A stretch of DNA of 64,000 bases, taken from the NCBI GenBank assembly GCA_947571655.1, contig CANOYR010000005.1, positions 1 to 64,000 on the forward strand. Direction: 5' to 3'. Source of the DNA: an uncultured Caryophanales bacterium. Lineage in GTDB: Bacteria > Bacillota_I > Bacilli_A > RF39 > UBA660. Shown here piece after piece: positions 24,969 to 35,146 of the stretch. The translations under genes and the position numbers were made by a program. The notes under the pieces were generated by a model, which saw only the letters and a program-made list of their open reading frames with translations, did no database searches and was not told where the DNA came from. Positions within the stretch are counted from its first letter, which is position 1; each line of letters begins with the position of its first letter.

Positions 24969-27599
24969 ATGAATTCAAAGACAAAAGTAGTAGTCGTTAT
25001 AACAACAATAGCGGTTGTTGGAATTATGAGTGGAATTACTTATACATTCATGAATCACAATTCATTGGATACAAAAAATCAACCGCCATCTATCAAACAG
25101 AATCAAAAACCAACAATTGATAAAGAGGAAGATAAGGAAACAGATTCTAATATTAATACAGAAAAAACGATTGAGGAAGAGCAGAATTCTGAAAATATTA
25201 TAGAGATTAAGACAGTTGTATCTTCAAAGACAGAAAAAAAGCCAACTCTAGGATCAAATATACAACAACCAATCGAGCCCGAAACTCCTGTAATATCAGA
25301 ACCATCTACTGAGCCAGAGTATCCAAAAGAGCCAGATTCATTAGAAGACTTTGTAATTAGTAATGATATGATTGTAAATGGTACTTTTACAGTATCTAAT
25401 CAAAAATATCATAGTATTACAGTTCTCTCTGATGTTTCAGAAAATACCAAAATTGTACTAGATGGAATAGAGGTAGAAGGGTTAATCTTAGAAAAACCAA
25501 AAAGTTATCAATTAAATATCGTAAATTCTAATTTATCATCTTTAGCTGTTACTGCACAAACAATGAATGCAGTCTCTTATTCTATGAAATCTAGAGCGTT
25601 GGTTGATATAAATAAGACATTAGAAGGTGCTACAGTAAACTTAGAAAGGAGTAAGGTACAATCAATTTTTATTGATAGTAATGTTGAAATCAATGGAACA
25701 ACTTTTGTAGATACTATAGAAGTTAATAGAGGATTAGAGGTTGTTTTAAATCTTCCAAGTAACAATGTATCTTTAAATACGCAAGGGGTAGTAGCTATAA
25801 ATAAAACTGTAGGTACTCTTACTAATTTAGCTAGTGATGCAACAATTGTTGTAAACGCACCTATTACAAATATGATAAATTATCAAAGTAGTACTATTTA
25901 TTTAAATCATGGAAATATAATTACAAACTTTAGAAATCAAGGGGAAGATACAGTCGTTTCTGGAAATGGAACGATTACGAATCCTATGATTTCAGCAAAT
26001 AATACAAGAATGTATACTAGTGTTTCGAATCCACCTGTGATTTCTGAGAATGTAGAAAATGTTTTAATTCGAAAAGAGATGAAAACGGAAATTATAAATG
26101 CTTATTCGAGTGCACAGGGAAGTGTTACTTTTACCTTAAGTACACCAGTAAATCTAACCATCAATGATATTTCAGTCATTTGTAATGCTGGACGAAGTAT
26201 TTCTTTATTTAATCTTACGACTACAGATAATCAGACATATACACTATCAACTTCTTATTATAAAAATGATTCTTATGCACTGTACATTACTCTACCAAAC
26301 GGAAATATTATTAGTAAAGATTTTGATACAGATTATGCCAATCCAACTGTAAATAAAGTTGTTATTGATAGAATTTCAGATACAGAAGCTACTTTAGAAT
26401 TATATGGTGTCGATGAGGGTGGATATCTTTATTATATTCTGGAAGAAGGAACAACAAAGGAGGTATTCACTACATCTTCTATCAAAGAAAGAGGAATTTC
26501 TTCCGTTGTAAAAGTAGGGTATAATAAAGTTTCTATTCAGAATTTAGAACCAGGAAAAGTATATCATTTATATTATGTGATAGAGGGATACTTTGAGAAT
26601 GTTTCCAAAGTAAAGGGACCATTTGAAATTTCAAATCAAGTGAAAGTACCTAATCCAAGTAATTATCAGATTACTTATGCAGAAGAAGAGTCTGCTAATC
26701 GTTTTGTTTTTACTTTAAATCAAGCTCCTGAAAAGGAATTAACATTAAATGATTTTGAAATTATTTGTCCTCAAGAAAAAAACTTAACTACAAGTGGTGC
26801 TACTTTTATTGTAAGTTTAGACCGTTTAACTTATATTTTAATTGTTCCTGATAATTATGGACACAGTGATAATAAATATACAGTTAAGATTCAGGTATCA
26901 GAAACTGAGAAAATTGAAGGAAGTTTTGTTTCTCATTTTGATCCTCCAGTAATTACAGGTGCAGTAGATAATGTAATTAGAACTAGTGAAAATACTGCAG
27001 AGTTTACTTTTAATTCAGATGAAGAGGGAACGGTATTCTATGGTATTTATGAGTGGAATGGTGCGATTTATAATTATAATTCAACAACTCCTTTTGCAAG
27101 TGATGTATTGATTGGGGATGTAGAGAGTTCTCAACAAGTATTAAATGCAGGATCTAACACAATTCATATTGATTTAACAGGTGTTTCAGTAACGAAAAAT
27201 ACAAGAGTTTGGGCGTTATTTGTTGACAAAGTTGGGAATTATCGTGTTGGATTTGTCGATCATTACAAACTTCCAGAGTATGTACCTCCAATTGATCCAG
27301 ATGTACCAGATAGTACATTACAAATTACAAACTTTACAGTTTTCAATAATAAGAGTATGTCTATTGATTTCAATGAAACTATTGGTTGGGTTAGTTCAGA
27401 TGATGTTATATTATCTGTAGTAGCTAATGGTTCTCTTCCAGCACAATTGTTATATTCAATTGATAATGATACACCAAAGCATTTAAGTATTGAAATTCTA
27501 AACAGTACTCTTTCAGTGGGGGTATATAAATTAACAATTCATACACAAGATAAGGATGGAAATTCGGTTGTATTAACCAAGGAATTTGAGATTAATTAG
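24969..27599 (+). CDS. large membrane-anchored surface protein, beta-helix plus Ig-like domains
   Basis: 876 aa. N-terminal membrane helix (about residues 7-26), then a Lys/Glu/Pro-rich stalk. Residues about 125-360 are repetitive short beta strands rich in Asn, Thr, Val and Ile, suggestive of a right-handed beta-helix. Three or more Ig or fibronectin-like repeats follow, each opening like PVISENVENVL, PTVNKVVIDRIS or PPVITGAVDNVI. There is no LPXTG signal at the C-terminus, so it is held by its N-terminal helix. ATG 24969 follows GAAGGAAGG. Role unknown; adhesin or matrix protein is a guess. Confidence 0.65.
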   Translation: MNSKTKVVVVITTIAVVGIMSGITYTFMNHNSLDTKNQPPSIKQNQKPTIDKEEDKETDSNINTEKTIEEEQNSENIIEIKTVVSSKTEKKPTLGSNIQQPIEPETPVISEPSTEPEYPKEPDSLEDFVISNDMIVNGTFTVSNQKYHSITVLSDVSENTKIVLDGIEVEGLILEKPKSYQLNIVNSNLSSLAVTAQTMNAVSYSMKSRALVDINKTLEGATVNLERSKVQSIFIDSNVEINGTTFVDTIEVNRGLEVVLNLPSNNVSLNTQGVVAINKTVGTLTNLASDATIVVNAPITNMINYQSSTIYLNHGNIITNFRNQGEDTVVSGNGTITNPMISANNTRMYTSVSNPPVISENVENVLIRKEMKTEIINAYSSAQGSVTFTLSTPVNLTINDISVICNAGRSISLFNLTTTDNQTYTLSTSYYKNDSYALYITLPNGNIISKDFDTDYANPTVNKVVIDRISDTEATLELYGVDEGGYLYYILEEGTTKEVFTTSSIKERGISSVVKVGYNKVSIQNLEPGKVYHLYYVIEGYFENVSKVKGPFEISNQVKVPNPSNYQITYAEEESANRFVFTLNQAPEKELTLNDFEIICPQEKNLTTSGATFIVSLDRLTYILIVPDNYGHSDNKYTVKIQVSETEKIEGSFVSHFDPPVITGAVDNVIRTSENTAEFTFNSDEEGTVFYGIYEWNGAIYNYNSTTPFASDVLIGDVESSQQVLNAGSNTIHIDLTGVSVTKNTRVWALFVDKVGNYRVGFVDHYKLPEYVPPIDPDVPDSTLQITNFTVFNNKSMSIDFNETIGWVSSDDVILSVVANGSLPAQLLYSIDNDTPKHLSIEILNSTLSVGVYKLTIHTQDKDGNSVVLTKEFEIN

Positions 27600-27630
27600 G
27601 GATAAATTATCATAAATTTGTTTTTAAAAT

Positions 27631-27653
27631 CGTCGATATAATCGGCGTTTTTT
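27631..27653 (+). terminator. terminator of the large surface protein
   Basis: CGTCGAT pairs with ATCGGCG (one G:T) followed by TTTTTTAT. The 160 bases from here to tRNA-Gln hold no gene I can support. Confidence 0.65.
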
Positions 27654-27815
27654 ATTTGAATTCATAAAAAGGAGTGGTTAAGAAGTGAATGATTTCATTT
27701 TATAACATTGTAATTTAGAATTTAGGTGGTTTGAGTCAAAAAAATTACTTTTTCCAAAGAATTTAACTGCTTTTCTTGAAAAAGTAACGGGGATATGATA
27801 TCATTATCTTGTTAT

Positions 27816-27890
27816 TGCCCCATAGCCAAGCGGTAAGGCTGCAGACTCTGAATCTGCCATGCGCTAGTTCGAATCTAGCTGGGGCAGCCA
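27816..27890 (+). tRNA. tRNA-Gln(CUG)
   Basis: Acceptor TGCCCCA pairs with TGGGGCA. Anticodon stem GCAGA/TCTGC encloses CTCTGAA, giving CTG. D-arm AGCCAAGCGGTAAGGC, CCA encoded. A weak hairpin (AAGCTT..AAGGCTT then T-run) follows at about 27900-27923. Confidence 0.92.
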
Positions 27891-28112
27891 AAGAATAATT
27901 AAGCTTTAGAAATAAGGCTTTTTTTATTTTCTTGATTTTTTTGTATCTGATTTTGTATCAATTATTAGGATGACTCGTCGTTTATTTGATATTTTTAATC
28001 ATGTTGTACTAAGAAAATAAAATTAATTGTTCTTTTAATTCCACTTAAAATTGGTTGATAAAGTAAATGATTTTTGCTATGATAAGGTTATATTTAAAAG
28101 GGTGTGATTTCA

Positions 28113-29768
28113 ATGACAAATAAAGAATTAGCAGATTTAATCTTTCCAAATGTTACCAAAACGATTAAAGATTATGAGAAGATGTATCCAGAGAGAAATT
28201 TACCTAAAGGAGCCGTTGTTTCTCGTTTTGCTCCAAGTCCCACGGGATTTGTACACATGGGAAGTTTGAGGTCTGCTTTTATCGCAAGAAAAGTACCAAA
28301 GGATACGAATGGGGTTTTCTTTTTAAGAATTGAAGATACGGATGGAGCGAGAACTGTTGAGAATGGAATTCAAGGAATTATCGATGATTTAAAAAATTTT
28401 AATATTACCATCGATGAAGGTGTCGTATCAGAAACAGAACAAATTGGAGAATATGGTCCTTATATTCAAAGCGAAAGAAGAGAAATCTATCAAACGTTTG
28501 CGAAACATTTGATTGAACAAGGGATGGCTTATCCATGTTTTTGTACTCCAGAAGAAATTGAAGAAATCAGACAAATGCAGGAGTTAAATAAAGAAAGAAT
28601 TGGGTATTATGGAAGTTATGCAGAGTGTCGTTTCTTAACCAACGAAGAACGTGCTGAAAGAATCAAGAAGAAAGAACCTTACATTATTCGTTTGAAATCT
28701 CCTGGAGATTTTAATAAAAAAATAGTTCTAAATGATTTAGTTCGTGGGAAGATTGAATTTCCAGAAAATGATTTAGATATTGTTTTAATTAAGAGTGATG
28801 GCTTACCACTTTATCATTTTGCTCATTTAGTAGATGATTATTTAATGAGAACGACACATATTATTCGTGGGGATGAGTGGATTTCTTCAACTCCAGTTCA
28901 CTTACAGTTATTTCAAGTGTTTGGATTTGAACCTCCTAAATATGCCCATTTAGGAACAGTTATGAAAGTAGATGAAAATGGAACACGCCGTAAACTTTCT
29001 AAAAGGAAAGATCCAGAGGCTGCGGTTAGTTACTATCATCAGAAAGGAATTCCAGTAGAAGCGGTGAATCTATATCTTATGACCATTGCAAATACAAATT
29101 TTGAAGCATGGTGGGATCAAAATCAAACACTTGGAATCGATGATTTTAAGTTTGATTTTAAGAAGATGAGTGTTTCTGGTAGTTTATTTGATTTAGAAAA
29201 ATTAATGAATATTTCAAAAAGCTATATTAGTCGTTTAAAAGCAAGTGAGGTTTATGATCGATTGTTAGTTTGGGCAAAAGAGTTTGATACAGAATTTGCT
29301 TCTATTTTAGAAAATCATAAAGACTATGCGATTTCTATTTTCAATATTGAAAGAGAACAAAAAAAGCCAAGAAAAGATTATGCTTCTTTTTCAACAATTA
29401 AAGATTGTGTATGGTACATGTTTGATGAATATTTTGTTGGAGATTTAGGATATCAATTTGGTAAAGTTCAGGAAAAAGAGGAAATTAGACGAATTTTAAA
29501 AACTTATATCGAAAAGTATTACGATGAATCCGATGATAAGGATACTTGGTTTCATAAAGTAAGAGAATTATCTAGTGAACTTGGTTATTGTGCTGATATG
29601 AAATTCTATAAGGAAAATCCTGATTCCTATAAAGGAAGTGTAGCAGATGTTTCTACAGTGATTCGTGTTGCTACGACTACGAGTTCTATGACACCAGATT
29701 TATATGAAATTTTAAGACTTCTAGGAAAAGATAGAATAAAAAAGAGATTTCAAGTTTTTGATATTTAA
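28113..29768 (+). CDS. gltX: glutamyl-tRNA synthetase
   Basis: 551 aa class I synthetase. FAPSPTGFVHMGSLRSAF carries the HIGH-type motif as HMGS, FFLRIEDTDGAR follows, then HIIRGDEWISSTP and the KMSKS-type motif RRKLSKRKD. ATG 28113 follows AAAGGGTG. Some 60 residues longer than common bacterial GluRS, with extra material in the C-terminal half. It may charge tRNA-Gln as well if the organism uses the transamidation route; the window does not tell. Confidence 0.93.
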   Translation: MTNKELADLIFPNVTKTIKDYEKMYPERNLPKGAVVSRFAPSPTGFVHMGSLRSAFIARKVPKDTNGVFFLRIEDTDGARTVENGIQGIIDDLKNFNITIDEGVVSETEQIGEYGPYIQSERREIYQTFAKHLIEQGMAYPCFCTPEEIEEIRQMQELNKERIGYYGSYAECRFLTNEERAERIKKKEPYIIRLKSPGDFNKKIVLNDLVRGKIEFPENDLDIVLIKSDGLPLYHFAHLVDDYLMRTTHIIRGDEWISSTPVHLQLFQVFGFEPPKYAHLGTVMKVDENGTRRKLSKRKDPEAAVSYYHQKGIPVEAVNLYLMTIANTNFEAWWDQNQTLGIDDFKFDFKKMSVSGSLFDLEKLMNISKSYISRLKASEVYDRLLVWAKEFDTEFASILENHKDYAISIFNIEREQKKPRKDYASFSTIKDCVWYMFDEYFVGDLGYQFGKVQEKEEIRRILKTYIEKYYDESDDKDTWFHKVRELSSELGYCADMKFYKENPDSYKGSVADVSTVIRVATTTSSMTPDLYEILRLLGKDRIKKRFQVFDI

Positions 29769-29925
29769 TTATTGTAAATTACTATTGTTTGATTGGAAGT
29801 GTTAGATTTTTTTCTCATAGTAGTGATTGTTTTTGATTATAAAAAAAGAAATTTTAAATTTAGGGTTTGTTTTTTTTAAAAATCTGTTATACTTAATATA
29901 GATAGTAGGGAGAGTAGGTGCTAGA

Positions 29926-32013
29926 ATGCAGAAGAAAAAGGTATTGATAGGGGTTTCATTAGGAATAGTTTTTGTTTTTTCAGTATTATTGATTTCGATG
30001 GCCTTTTTGTCAAAATCAACATATTCACTTTTGGATAATCATGTACGAGTGGCTGAAGATAGTGAACTTACTTATTATTTAGATGTTATTTATGATGGTA
30101 AGGATAGGAATTTAGTTATGTCTAGTGATGATGCGATTGCAGATGTTCGAAGTGATTATATTTACATTGAGGATAAGATTCCTAATGGCCTTACTTTTAT
30201 TGGTTTTGTAAATAGTATAGATGGTAGTATTGGGGCTGTAAGAAGGAATGATAACACTACTAGTTGTGGTGGATATATCGTCGATGGAATTAATGGTTTA
30301 TCTTATAATGAGGATACAAGAACAGTATCGTTTCGCATTAAAAATTTACAAGCTGGTTGTAAGTTGACTGTAGGGATTATTACAAGAACTCCTACTCTTG
30401 GAGATAAAAAGAGAATGGATTTTTATAATACTGCCTTTGGACGGGAAGATTCTTCTATAACGAATTCTAATACAGTTCATGTATATTTAGGAAGAGATAA
30501 TATTGATTTATATACAGTAACTTATAGTTATACTGGAGAGGTTCCTACGGATGCACCAGGATTACCAGATGTAGAATCTTTTGCAGAAGGTGCTACTGTT
30601 GGTGTTATTAATGACATTTCTATTCCAGGATATACTTTTAGTGGATGGCAATCTAATGATGTTACAATACAATCTTCTTCGTTTACGATGCCAGCGTCTA
30701 ATGTTGTGTTGACAGGATCATTTACTAAAAATCAAACATATTCAGTTACGTATTCTATTAGTGGGACGGATATGCCTCCTGGATATCGAGCACCAAAAGA
30801 TAAACAATATAGTGCTGGAGAAGAAGTTAATGTGGACTCTTTAAAGCCAGGTGATGTGATTTCAGGATATAAATTTTTGGGATGGGAAACTTCGGATGTA
30901 GAAGTTGATAGTGATGGAGTCTTTTCAATGCCAACCAAACCCGTTACATTTGTTGGAAGGTTTGAGCGTGTTAAATATAAAGTAACTTATCAATTTACAG
31001 GAACGATACTTCCCCCAAATCCTGAAACATTGTTACCAACGGAGAAATCTTATACTCCAGGAACTACTGTTACCTTAGAAGCAGATCCTGTTTTCCCTGG
31101 ATATCGGTTCTTAGGTTGGTATAAAGCAGATACTTTTGAGATGCCAGAAGAAGATGTTGTCATTTATGGAGAGTGGATGCAACAGACTGGAATTTTCTCT
31201 CCTGTGATTACTAAGACAATTGCAAATCCTAGTCCTACAGGATATTACCATTCTGGAGATAGAGTGATATTTAATATTGTCGTAACAAATCCAGAAAGTT
31301 TTGCAATCCATGATGTAATTCTTCAAGAACCAGAAAGTGATGTTAGCTTTATTTCTGGAACGGATTATACAGTTTTAAATAGTAGTCATGTAAGGATTGA
31401 TTCTATTCCAGCAGGTGGTAGTATCATAGTGCAAGCAGAGTATACAGTAGGAGATCAACATTTGGCTGAGCTTACGAGAACAGTTTCCTTAATTGGTGCT
31501 TTGGCTGATAATAATTATGGATTGGATACCTCAAAAGAATATAAAGCTTCTGCTACATTTAAGATTGCTAATATTTCATTACAAATTATTAAGAAGGATC
31601 AAAATAATGTTGGTTTAGAAGGTGCTGAATTTACTTTATATCAAGATGAAAATTGTACTCAAATAATTAAGGCAGGTTTGTTATTTGATCGTTTGTTACC
31701 AAATCAAATTTACTATTTAAAAGAAACACAGGCACCAACTGGTTATGTTCGTTTGAATGGTACACTTTCTCTAACTGTAGATGCAACAGGAGTTGTTCAT
31801 CTTCCAGGTTATACGGTAGATGGTACGAATGGAAAATACAGTGTAGTAATCTTTAACCAAAAAATTAATATTTTACCAGATACTGGTGGAATTGGGGTTG
31901 TACCATTTGTTATTGGTGGAGTTATTATTATGGTAGGTTCTGCAGTTGGTTGTGTTTACTTTGTAAATAAGAAAAATGGAGGTGCTAAGCGTGCTAAAAA
32001 AAATAAGAAATAG
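29926..32013 (+). CDS. LPXTG surface protein, probable pilus tip adhesin
   Basis: 695 aa. N-terminal membrane segment and signal region (about 6-28), then an extended domain to about 205. Three InlB_B-like repeats follow, each near 50-60 residues (TVTYSYTG..FSGWQ, SVTYSISG..FLGWE, KVTYQFTG..FLGWY). After these come a DUF11-like domain and a SpaA-like Cna_B domain (GLEGAEFTLYQDENC...ETQAPTGYV). The C-terminus has LPDTGG, a hydrophobic helix and a Lys-rich tail, a full sortase sorting signal. First gene of the pilus operon. Preceded by an extended -10 TGTTATACT. Confidence 0.85.
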   Translation: MQKKKVLIGVSLGIVFVFSVLLISMAFLSKSTYSLLDNHVRVAEDSELTYYLDVIYDGKDRNLVMSSDDAIADVRSDYIYIEDKIPNGLTFIGFVNSIDGSIGAVRRNDNTTSCGGYIVDGINGLSYNEDTRTVSFRIKNLQAGCKLTVGIITRTPTLGDKKRMDFYNTAFGREDSSITNSNTVHVYLGRDNIDLYTVTYSYTGEVPTDAPGLPDVESFAEGATVGVINDISIPGYTFSGWQSNDVTIQSSSFTMPASNVVLTGSFTKNQTYSVTYSISGTDMPPGYRAPKDKQYSAGEEVNVDSLKPGDVISGYKFLGWETSDVEVDSDGVFSMPTKPVTFVGRFERVKYKVTYQFTGTILPPNPETLLPTEKSYTPGTTVTLEADPVFPGYRFLGWYKADTFEMPEEDVVIYGEWMQQTGIFSPVITKTIANPSPTGYYHSGDRVIFNIVVTNPESFAIHDVILQEPESDVSFISGTDYTVLNSSHVRIDSIPAGGSIIVQAEYTVGDQHLAELTRTVSLIGALADNNYGLDTSKEYKASATFKIANISLQIIKKDQNNVGLEGAEFTLYQDENCTQIIKAGLLFDRLLPNQIYYLKETQAPTGYVRLNGTLSLTVDATGVVHLPGYTVDGTNGKYSVVIFNQKINILPDTGGIGVVPFVIGGVIIMVGSAVGCVYFVNKKNGGAKRAKKNKK

Positions 32014-32713
32014 TTTCTTAATTGGATTCCTTGTATTTATTGGTTTTTCTTGTAATGTTTTCGCAGATAATGTAGATGTTACTAGAACAGGAAATATGGA
32101 GCTAAGTTATCAATATGATCAGAAGGTTCTTTCTGATCTTACCGTTTCTATATATAAAGTTGCTGATATTGATGCACAAGGAACTTATACTTATTCTGGT
32201 TCTTTTACAGGAAGGACAGAAAATATTAATGGATTGTCTGCTTCGGCAACGAGAAATTTAGCCAAGGTTTTAGCAAAGGCTGTTGAAGATGATAATATTC
32301 CATTTACTTATCAAGAAAAAACAGATTCTCTCGGTATTTTGCAATTAGATAATTTACCTGTTGGTGCATATTTAGTTTTGACTGAGGAATTAGTCGAAGA
32401 TGATAATCGATATGTTATACTACCTTTTTTTGTATCGATTCCTCAGATTGATAGTAATGGCGTTTACATTTATGACTCTTTTGTTGATGTAAAGATTGAG
32501 TGGGAAGAGATTATCAAACCAACGCCTACTCCTACTCCTACTCCAACTCCGACACCAACGCCAAATCATACAATTATTCCGCCTAGTACTTATGATTCCA
32601 TCATTGTGTATGTTAGTATTTTAGCTGTTTCAGTTATTGGAGTAGGAATTGTTGTTTATTATATATATCGAAAAAATAGAAAAAAGAAGGGAGCGAATCA
32701 AAGTGAAGAGTAA
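31991..32713 (+). CDS. minor pilin-like surface protein with Pro-Thr stalk
   Basis: 240 aa, starting at GTG 31991, 6 bases after GGAGGTG and overlapping the previous gene by 23 bases. Signal peptide, a pilin-like domain (LSYQYDQKVLSDLTVSIYKV, LPVGAYLVL), then a (PT)n stalk around residues 175-190 and a C-terminal helix with a basic tail. No LPXTG is visible before the helix; the segment there reads IIPPSTYDS. It may be a basal or ancillary pilin recognised by one of the class B sortases, which is inference. Confidence 0.75.
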   Translation: MLKKIRNSFLIGFLVFIGFSCNVFADNVDVTRTGNMELSYQYDQKVLSDLTVSIYKVADIDAQGTYTYSGSFTGRTENINGLSASATRNLAKVLAKAVEDDNIPFTYQEKTDSLGILQLDNLPVGAYLVLTEELVEDDNRYVILPFFVSIPQIDSNGVYIYDSFVDVKIEWEEIIKPTPTPTPTPTPTPTPNHTIIPPSTYDSIIVYVSILAVSVIGVGIVVYYIYRKNRKKKGANQSEE

Positions 32714-34211
32714 TTTGAAAAAGATATTTTTAATGGTTATGATGACTCTGTTTGGGTTTACAATATCTGTTCATGCAGCTGAAACAATCACAGTGGATGA
32801 ATCTAAACCTGGAACTCTGGATACTGATAGTCATTATGTTACTAATAAGGCAAGTTTAACAATTACAGATGTTCAACAAGGAGATAGTTTAAGTGCTTAT
32901 AAAATTTTAGACACTTATTATAATGATACAACAAAGATTGTTAGTTATGAATTTACATCAGACTTTAAAGCATTTTTAGCTGATTCTGATACTTATTCTG
33001 ATTTAACTATAGATGCCTATACCAAGTATACAGGTGGTTCTACTACTAGTGGTAGTAGTAATAATCAAAATGATTTAGATGCTTTGGCTAGTGCTTATGC
33101 AGCATATATTAAAACTCATTCTAGTGTTGTTTCTACTGCTTTAACTGTTACTGGTACAACTGCTGTTTTATCTAATGTAGATTCTGGATCTTATTTGGTT
33201 TTACCAACTGCTACTGCTAGAGTTTATGCTGTAATGGTAGGTAATTTGGGATTGACAGCAGAATCTGGAGAATGGGTTTCTAAAGATAGTACAATCGTTG
33301 CGAAAGTAAGTGATGCTAGTGTTTCTAAAACGGTAGGAGATTCTACTTCTACTGAGCAATCTTATGGTTTTGGTGAAGAATTCACATATTATATTTTAGG
33401 AACTGTTCCTAGATATCCAGCAAATGCTACTAATAAAAAATATACGATTACAGATACTCTGAGTACTGGTTTAACTTTTAAGGGAATCGATTCTATTACG
33501 ATGAAGGATGGAGAAACTAATTTAACAGTTGCTTCTGATGGAAAGGTAACAGATGCTTCTGGAAATGAGGTTGCAGTTATTACTGTTACTGGACAAGCTA
33601 TTGAATTTGACTTTAATGTTGATTATGTAAATAGTACCTCAGTTACGATTTCTTATAAAGCTACATTGAATGAAAATGCAACTTTAGGTCTTTCTGGAAA
33701 TAAGAATAGTGTATCTTTAGTTTATTCTAATGATCCTTATGGAACTGGAACCAATGAAATGGAAAGTCCATCTGTAACGACTGTACGTACCTATGGAATT
33801 GAAATTTTAAAATATGAAACAGGAAAAGCAGATGTTGTTTTACGTGGTGCTAAATTTGAATTATATTCAGATAGAGATCTTACTAATCTTGTTGGAACAC
33901 TTACTACTGATGCTTCAGGACTTGCAAATTACAAGGGTATTAAAGAGGGAACTTATTATTTGAAAGAAATCGAAGCTCCTGCTGGATATACTTTGAAAGA
34001 TGATGCAATTGAGGTTGTTGTTAGTGCTGCTACAGATGATGGCGATACTGGTGTTGTTCATGTTAATGTTGAAAATTCAAAGGCTGGAACTTTACCAATC
34101 ACTGGTGGAATTGGTACTATCATATTTACTGTTTCTGGTGCAATTCTTATGTTAGGTGCGATTTGGTTTATATTTGTATATCGAAAGAAAAATAATAAAC
34201 AGGAAGCATAA
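32703..34211 (+). CDS. major pilin (fimbrial D2-type, LPITG)
   Basis: 502 aa, start GTG 32703 after AAGGGAG, overlapping the previous gene by 11 bases. Signal peptide ending near VHAAE. N-terminal pilin domain, a D2-type fimbrial isopeptide domain (ITDTLSTGLTFKGIDS), and a C-terminal Cna_B/SpaA domain (LRGAKFELYSDRDL, GTYYLKEIEAPAGYTL). Sorting signal LPITGG, membrane helix and basic tail. Expected shaft subunit polymerised by the class C sortase encoded next. Intramolecular isopeptide bonds are expected from the family. Confidence 0.9.
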   Translation: MKSNLKKIFLMVMMTLFGFTISVHAAETITVDESKPGTLDTDSHYVTNKASLTITDVQQGDSLSAYKILDTYYNDTTKIVSYEFTSDFKAFLADSDTYSDLTIDAYTKYTGGSTTSGSSNNQNDLDALASAYAAYIKTHSSVVSTALTVTGTTAVLSNVDSGSYLVLPTATARVYAVMVGNLGLTAESGEWVSKDSTIVAKVSDASVSKTVGDSTSTEQSYGFGEEFTYYILGTVPRYPANATNKKYTITDTLSTGLTFKGIDSITMKDGETNLTVASDGKVTDASGNEVAVITVTGQAIEFDFNVDYVNSTSVTISYKATLNENATLGLSGNKNSVSLVYSNDPYGTGTNEMESPSVTTVRTYGIEILKYETGKADVVLRGAKFELYSDRDLTNLVGTLTTDASGLANYKGIKEGTYYLKEIEAPAGYTLKDDAIEVVVSAATDDGDTGVVHVNVENSKAGTLPITGGIGTIIFTVSGAILMLGAIWFIFVYRKKNNKQEA

Positions 34212-34218
34212 AAAAATT

Positions 34219-35106
34219 ATGAAAAAGAATATAAAGAAATATTTTCCACTTTTTCTATTTTTGATTATATTCGTTGCTGGACTTTTAGTGATGCTATATC
34301 CAGTAATTAGTAATGCGATTAGTGTGAATAATTATAATCATGTGATTAAGGATTATAAGAATGTCGTTGATAATGGTAATCGCACGAAGTATAAGAAAAT
34401 GTTAGAGGAAGCATCTTTATATAATAGTAGTTTAACTTCCTCTAGTATTTTAGATGCTTTTTCTTATCAGGATGTTGAGAATTCTACTGATTATTTAAAC
34501 ATTTTGAATATTGATCAAAGTGGAATTATGGGATATATATCAATTCCAAAAATCGATGTAAAGGTTCCTATTTATCATGGTACAAATTCTAAAGTTCTTC
34601 AAAAAGGTGTTGGTCATTTAGAGGGAAGCTCTTTTCCTGTTGGAGGAAGTAGCACTCATGCAGTTCTTTCTGCGCATCGAGGTCTTCCTTCTTCTAAGCT
34701 TTTTACGGATTTAGATCAAATGGAAAAAGGCGATGTTTTTCATATTTATATTTTGAATGAAGTCTTTACTTATCAAGTAGATCAAATTTTGGTGATTGAG
34801 CCTTCTAGTACAGAGCCTTTGATGATTCAAGAAGGAAAAGACTATGTAACTTTAGTTACTTGTACTCCATATGCTGTAAATACTCATCGATTATTAGTTC
34901 GAGGTACTAGAGTTATGCCAGAAGAACAAACAGAGAAGATAGAAATTACGAAAAAAATGGATTCTTCTGATTTAATACTTTATGTTGGTTTAGGTATGGG
35001 TCTTATTATTTTGTCTATTACAATTTTCATTGTTCGACAAATAATAAAAAGAAGTATGCATTTGGAGAATAGGACTAATATTGAGAATATCGAAGAAGTG
35101 ATTTAA
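34219..35106 (+). CDS. class C sortase (pilin polymerase)
   Basis: 295 aa. Two membrane helices (about 10-30 and near 255-275) flank an extracellular sortase domain: GYISIPKIDVKVPIYHGT, catalytic His in LSAHRGLP, Cys in TLVTCTPYAVNTH and the Arg in RLLVRGTR. The C-terminal helix is typical of class C enzymes that polymerise pilins. Seven bases after the major pilin. ATG 34219 follows AGGAAG. Confidence 0.93.
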   Translation: MKKNIKKYFPLFLFLIIFVAGLLVMLYPVISNAISVNNYNHVIKDYKNVVDNGNRTKYKKMLEEASLYNSSLTSSSILDAFSYQDVENSTDYLNILNIDQSGIMGYISIPKIDVKVPIYHGTNSKVLQKGVGHLEGSSFPVGGSSTHAVLSAHRGLPSSKLFTDLDQMEKGDVFHIYILNEVFTYQVDQILVIEPSSTEPLMIQEGKDYVTLVTCTPYAVNTHRLLVRGTRVMPEEQTEKIEITKKMDSSDLILYVGLGMGLIILSITIFIVRQIIKRSMHLENRTNIENIEEVI

Positions 35107-35146
35107 GAATAGTCTTAAATCTTTTTCTTTTTATGAAGGAGTGTCT

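Noticed and set aside
32521-32570. Short tandem repeat CCTACT/CCAACG as CRISPR-like array
   Set aside because: It codes for the Pro-Thr stalk of a surface protein and has no spacers. No CRISPR array or cas gene is visible in the window.
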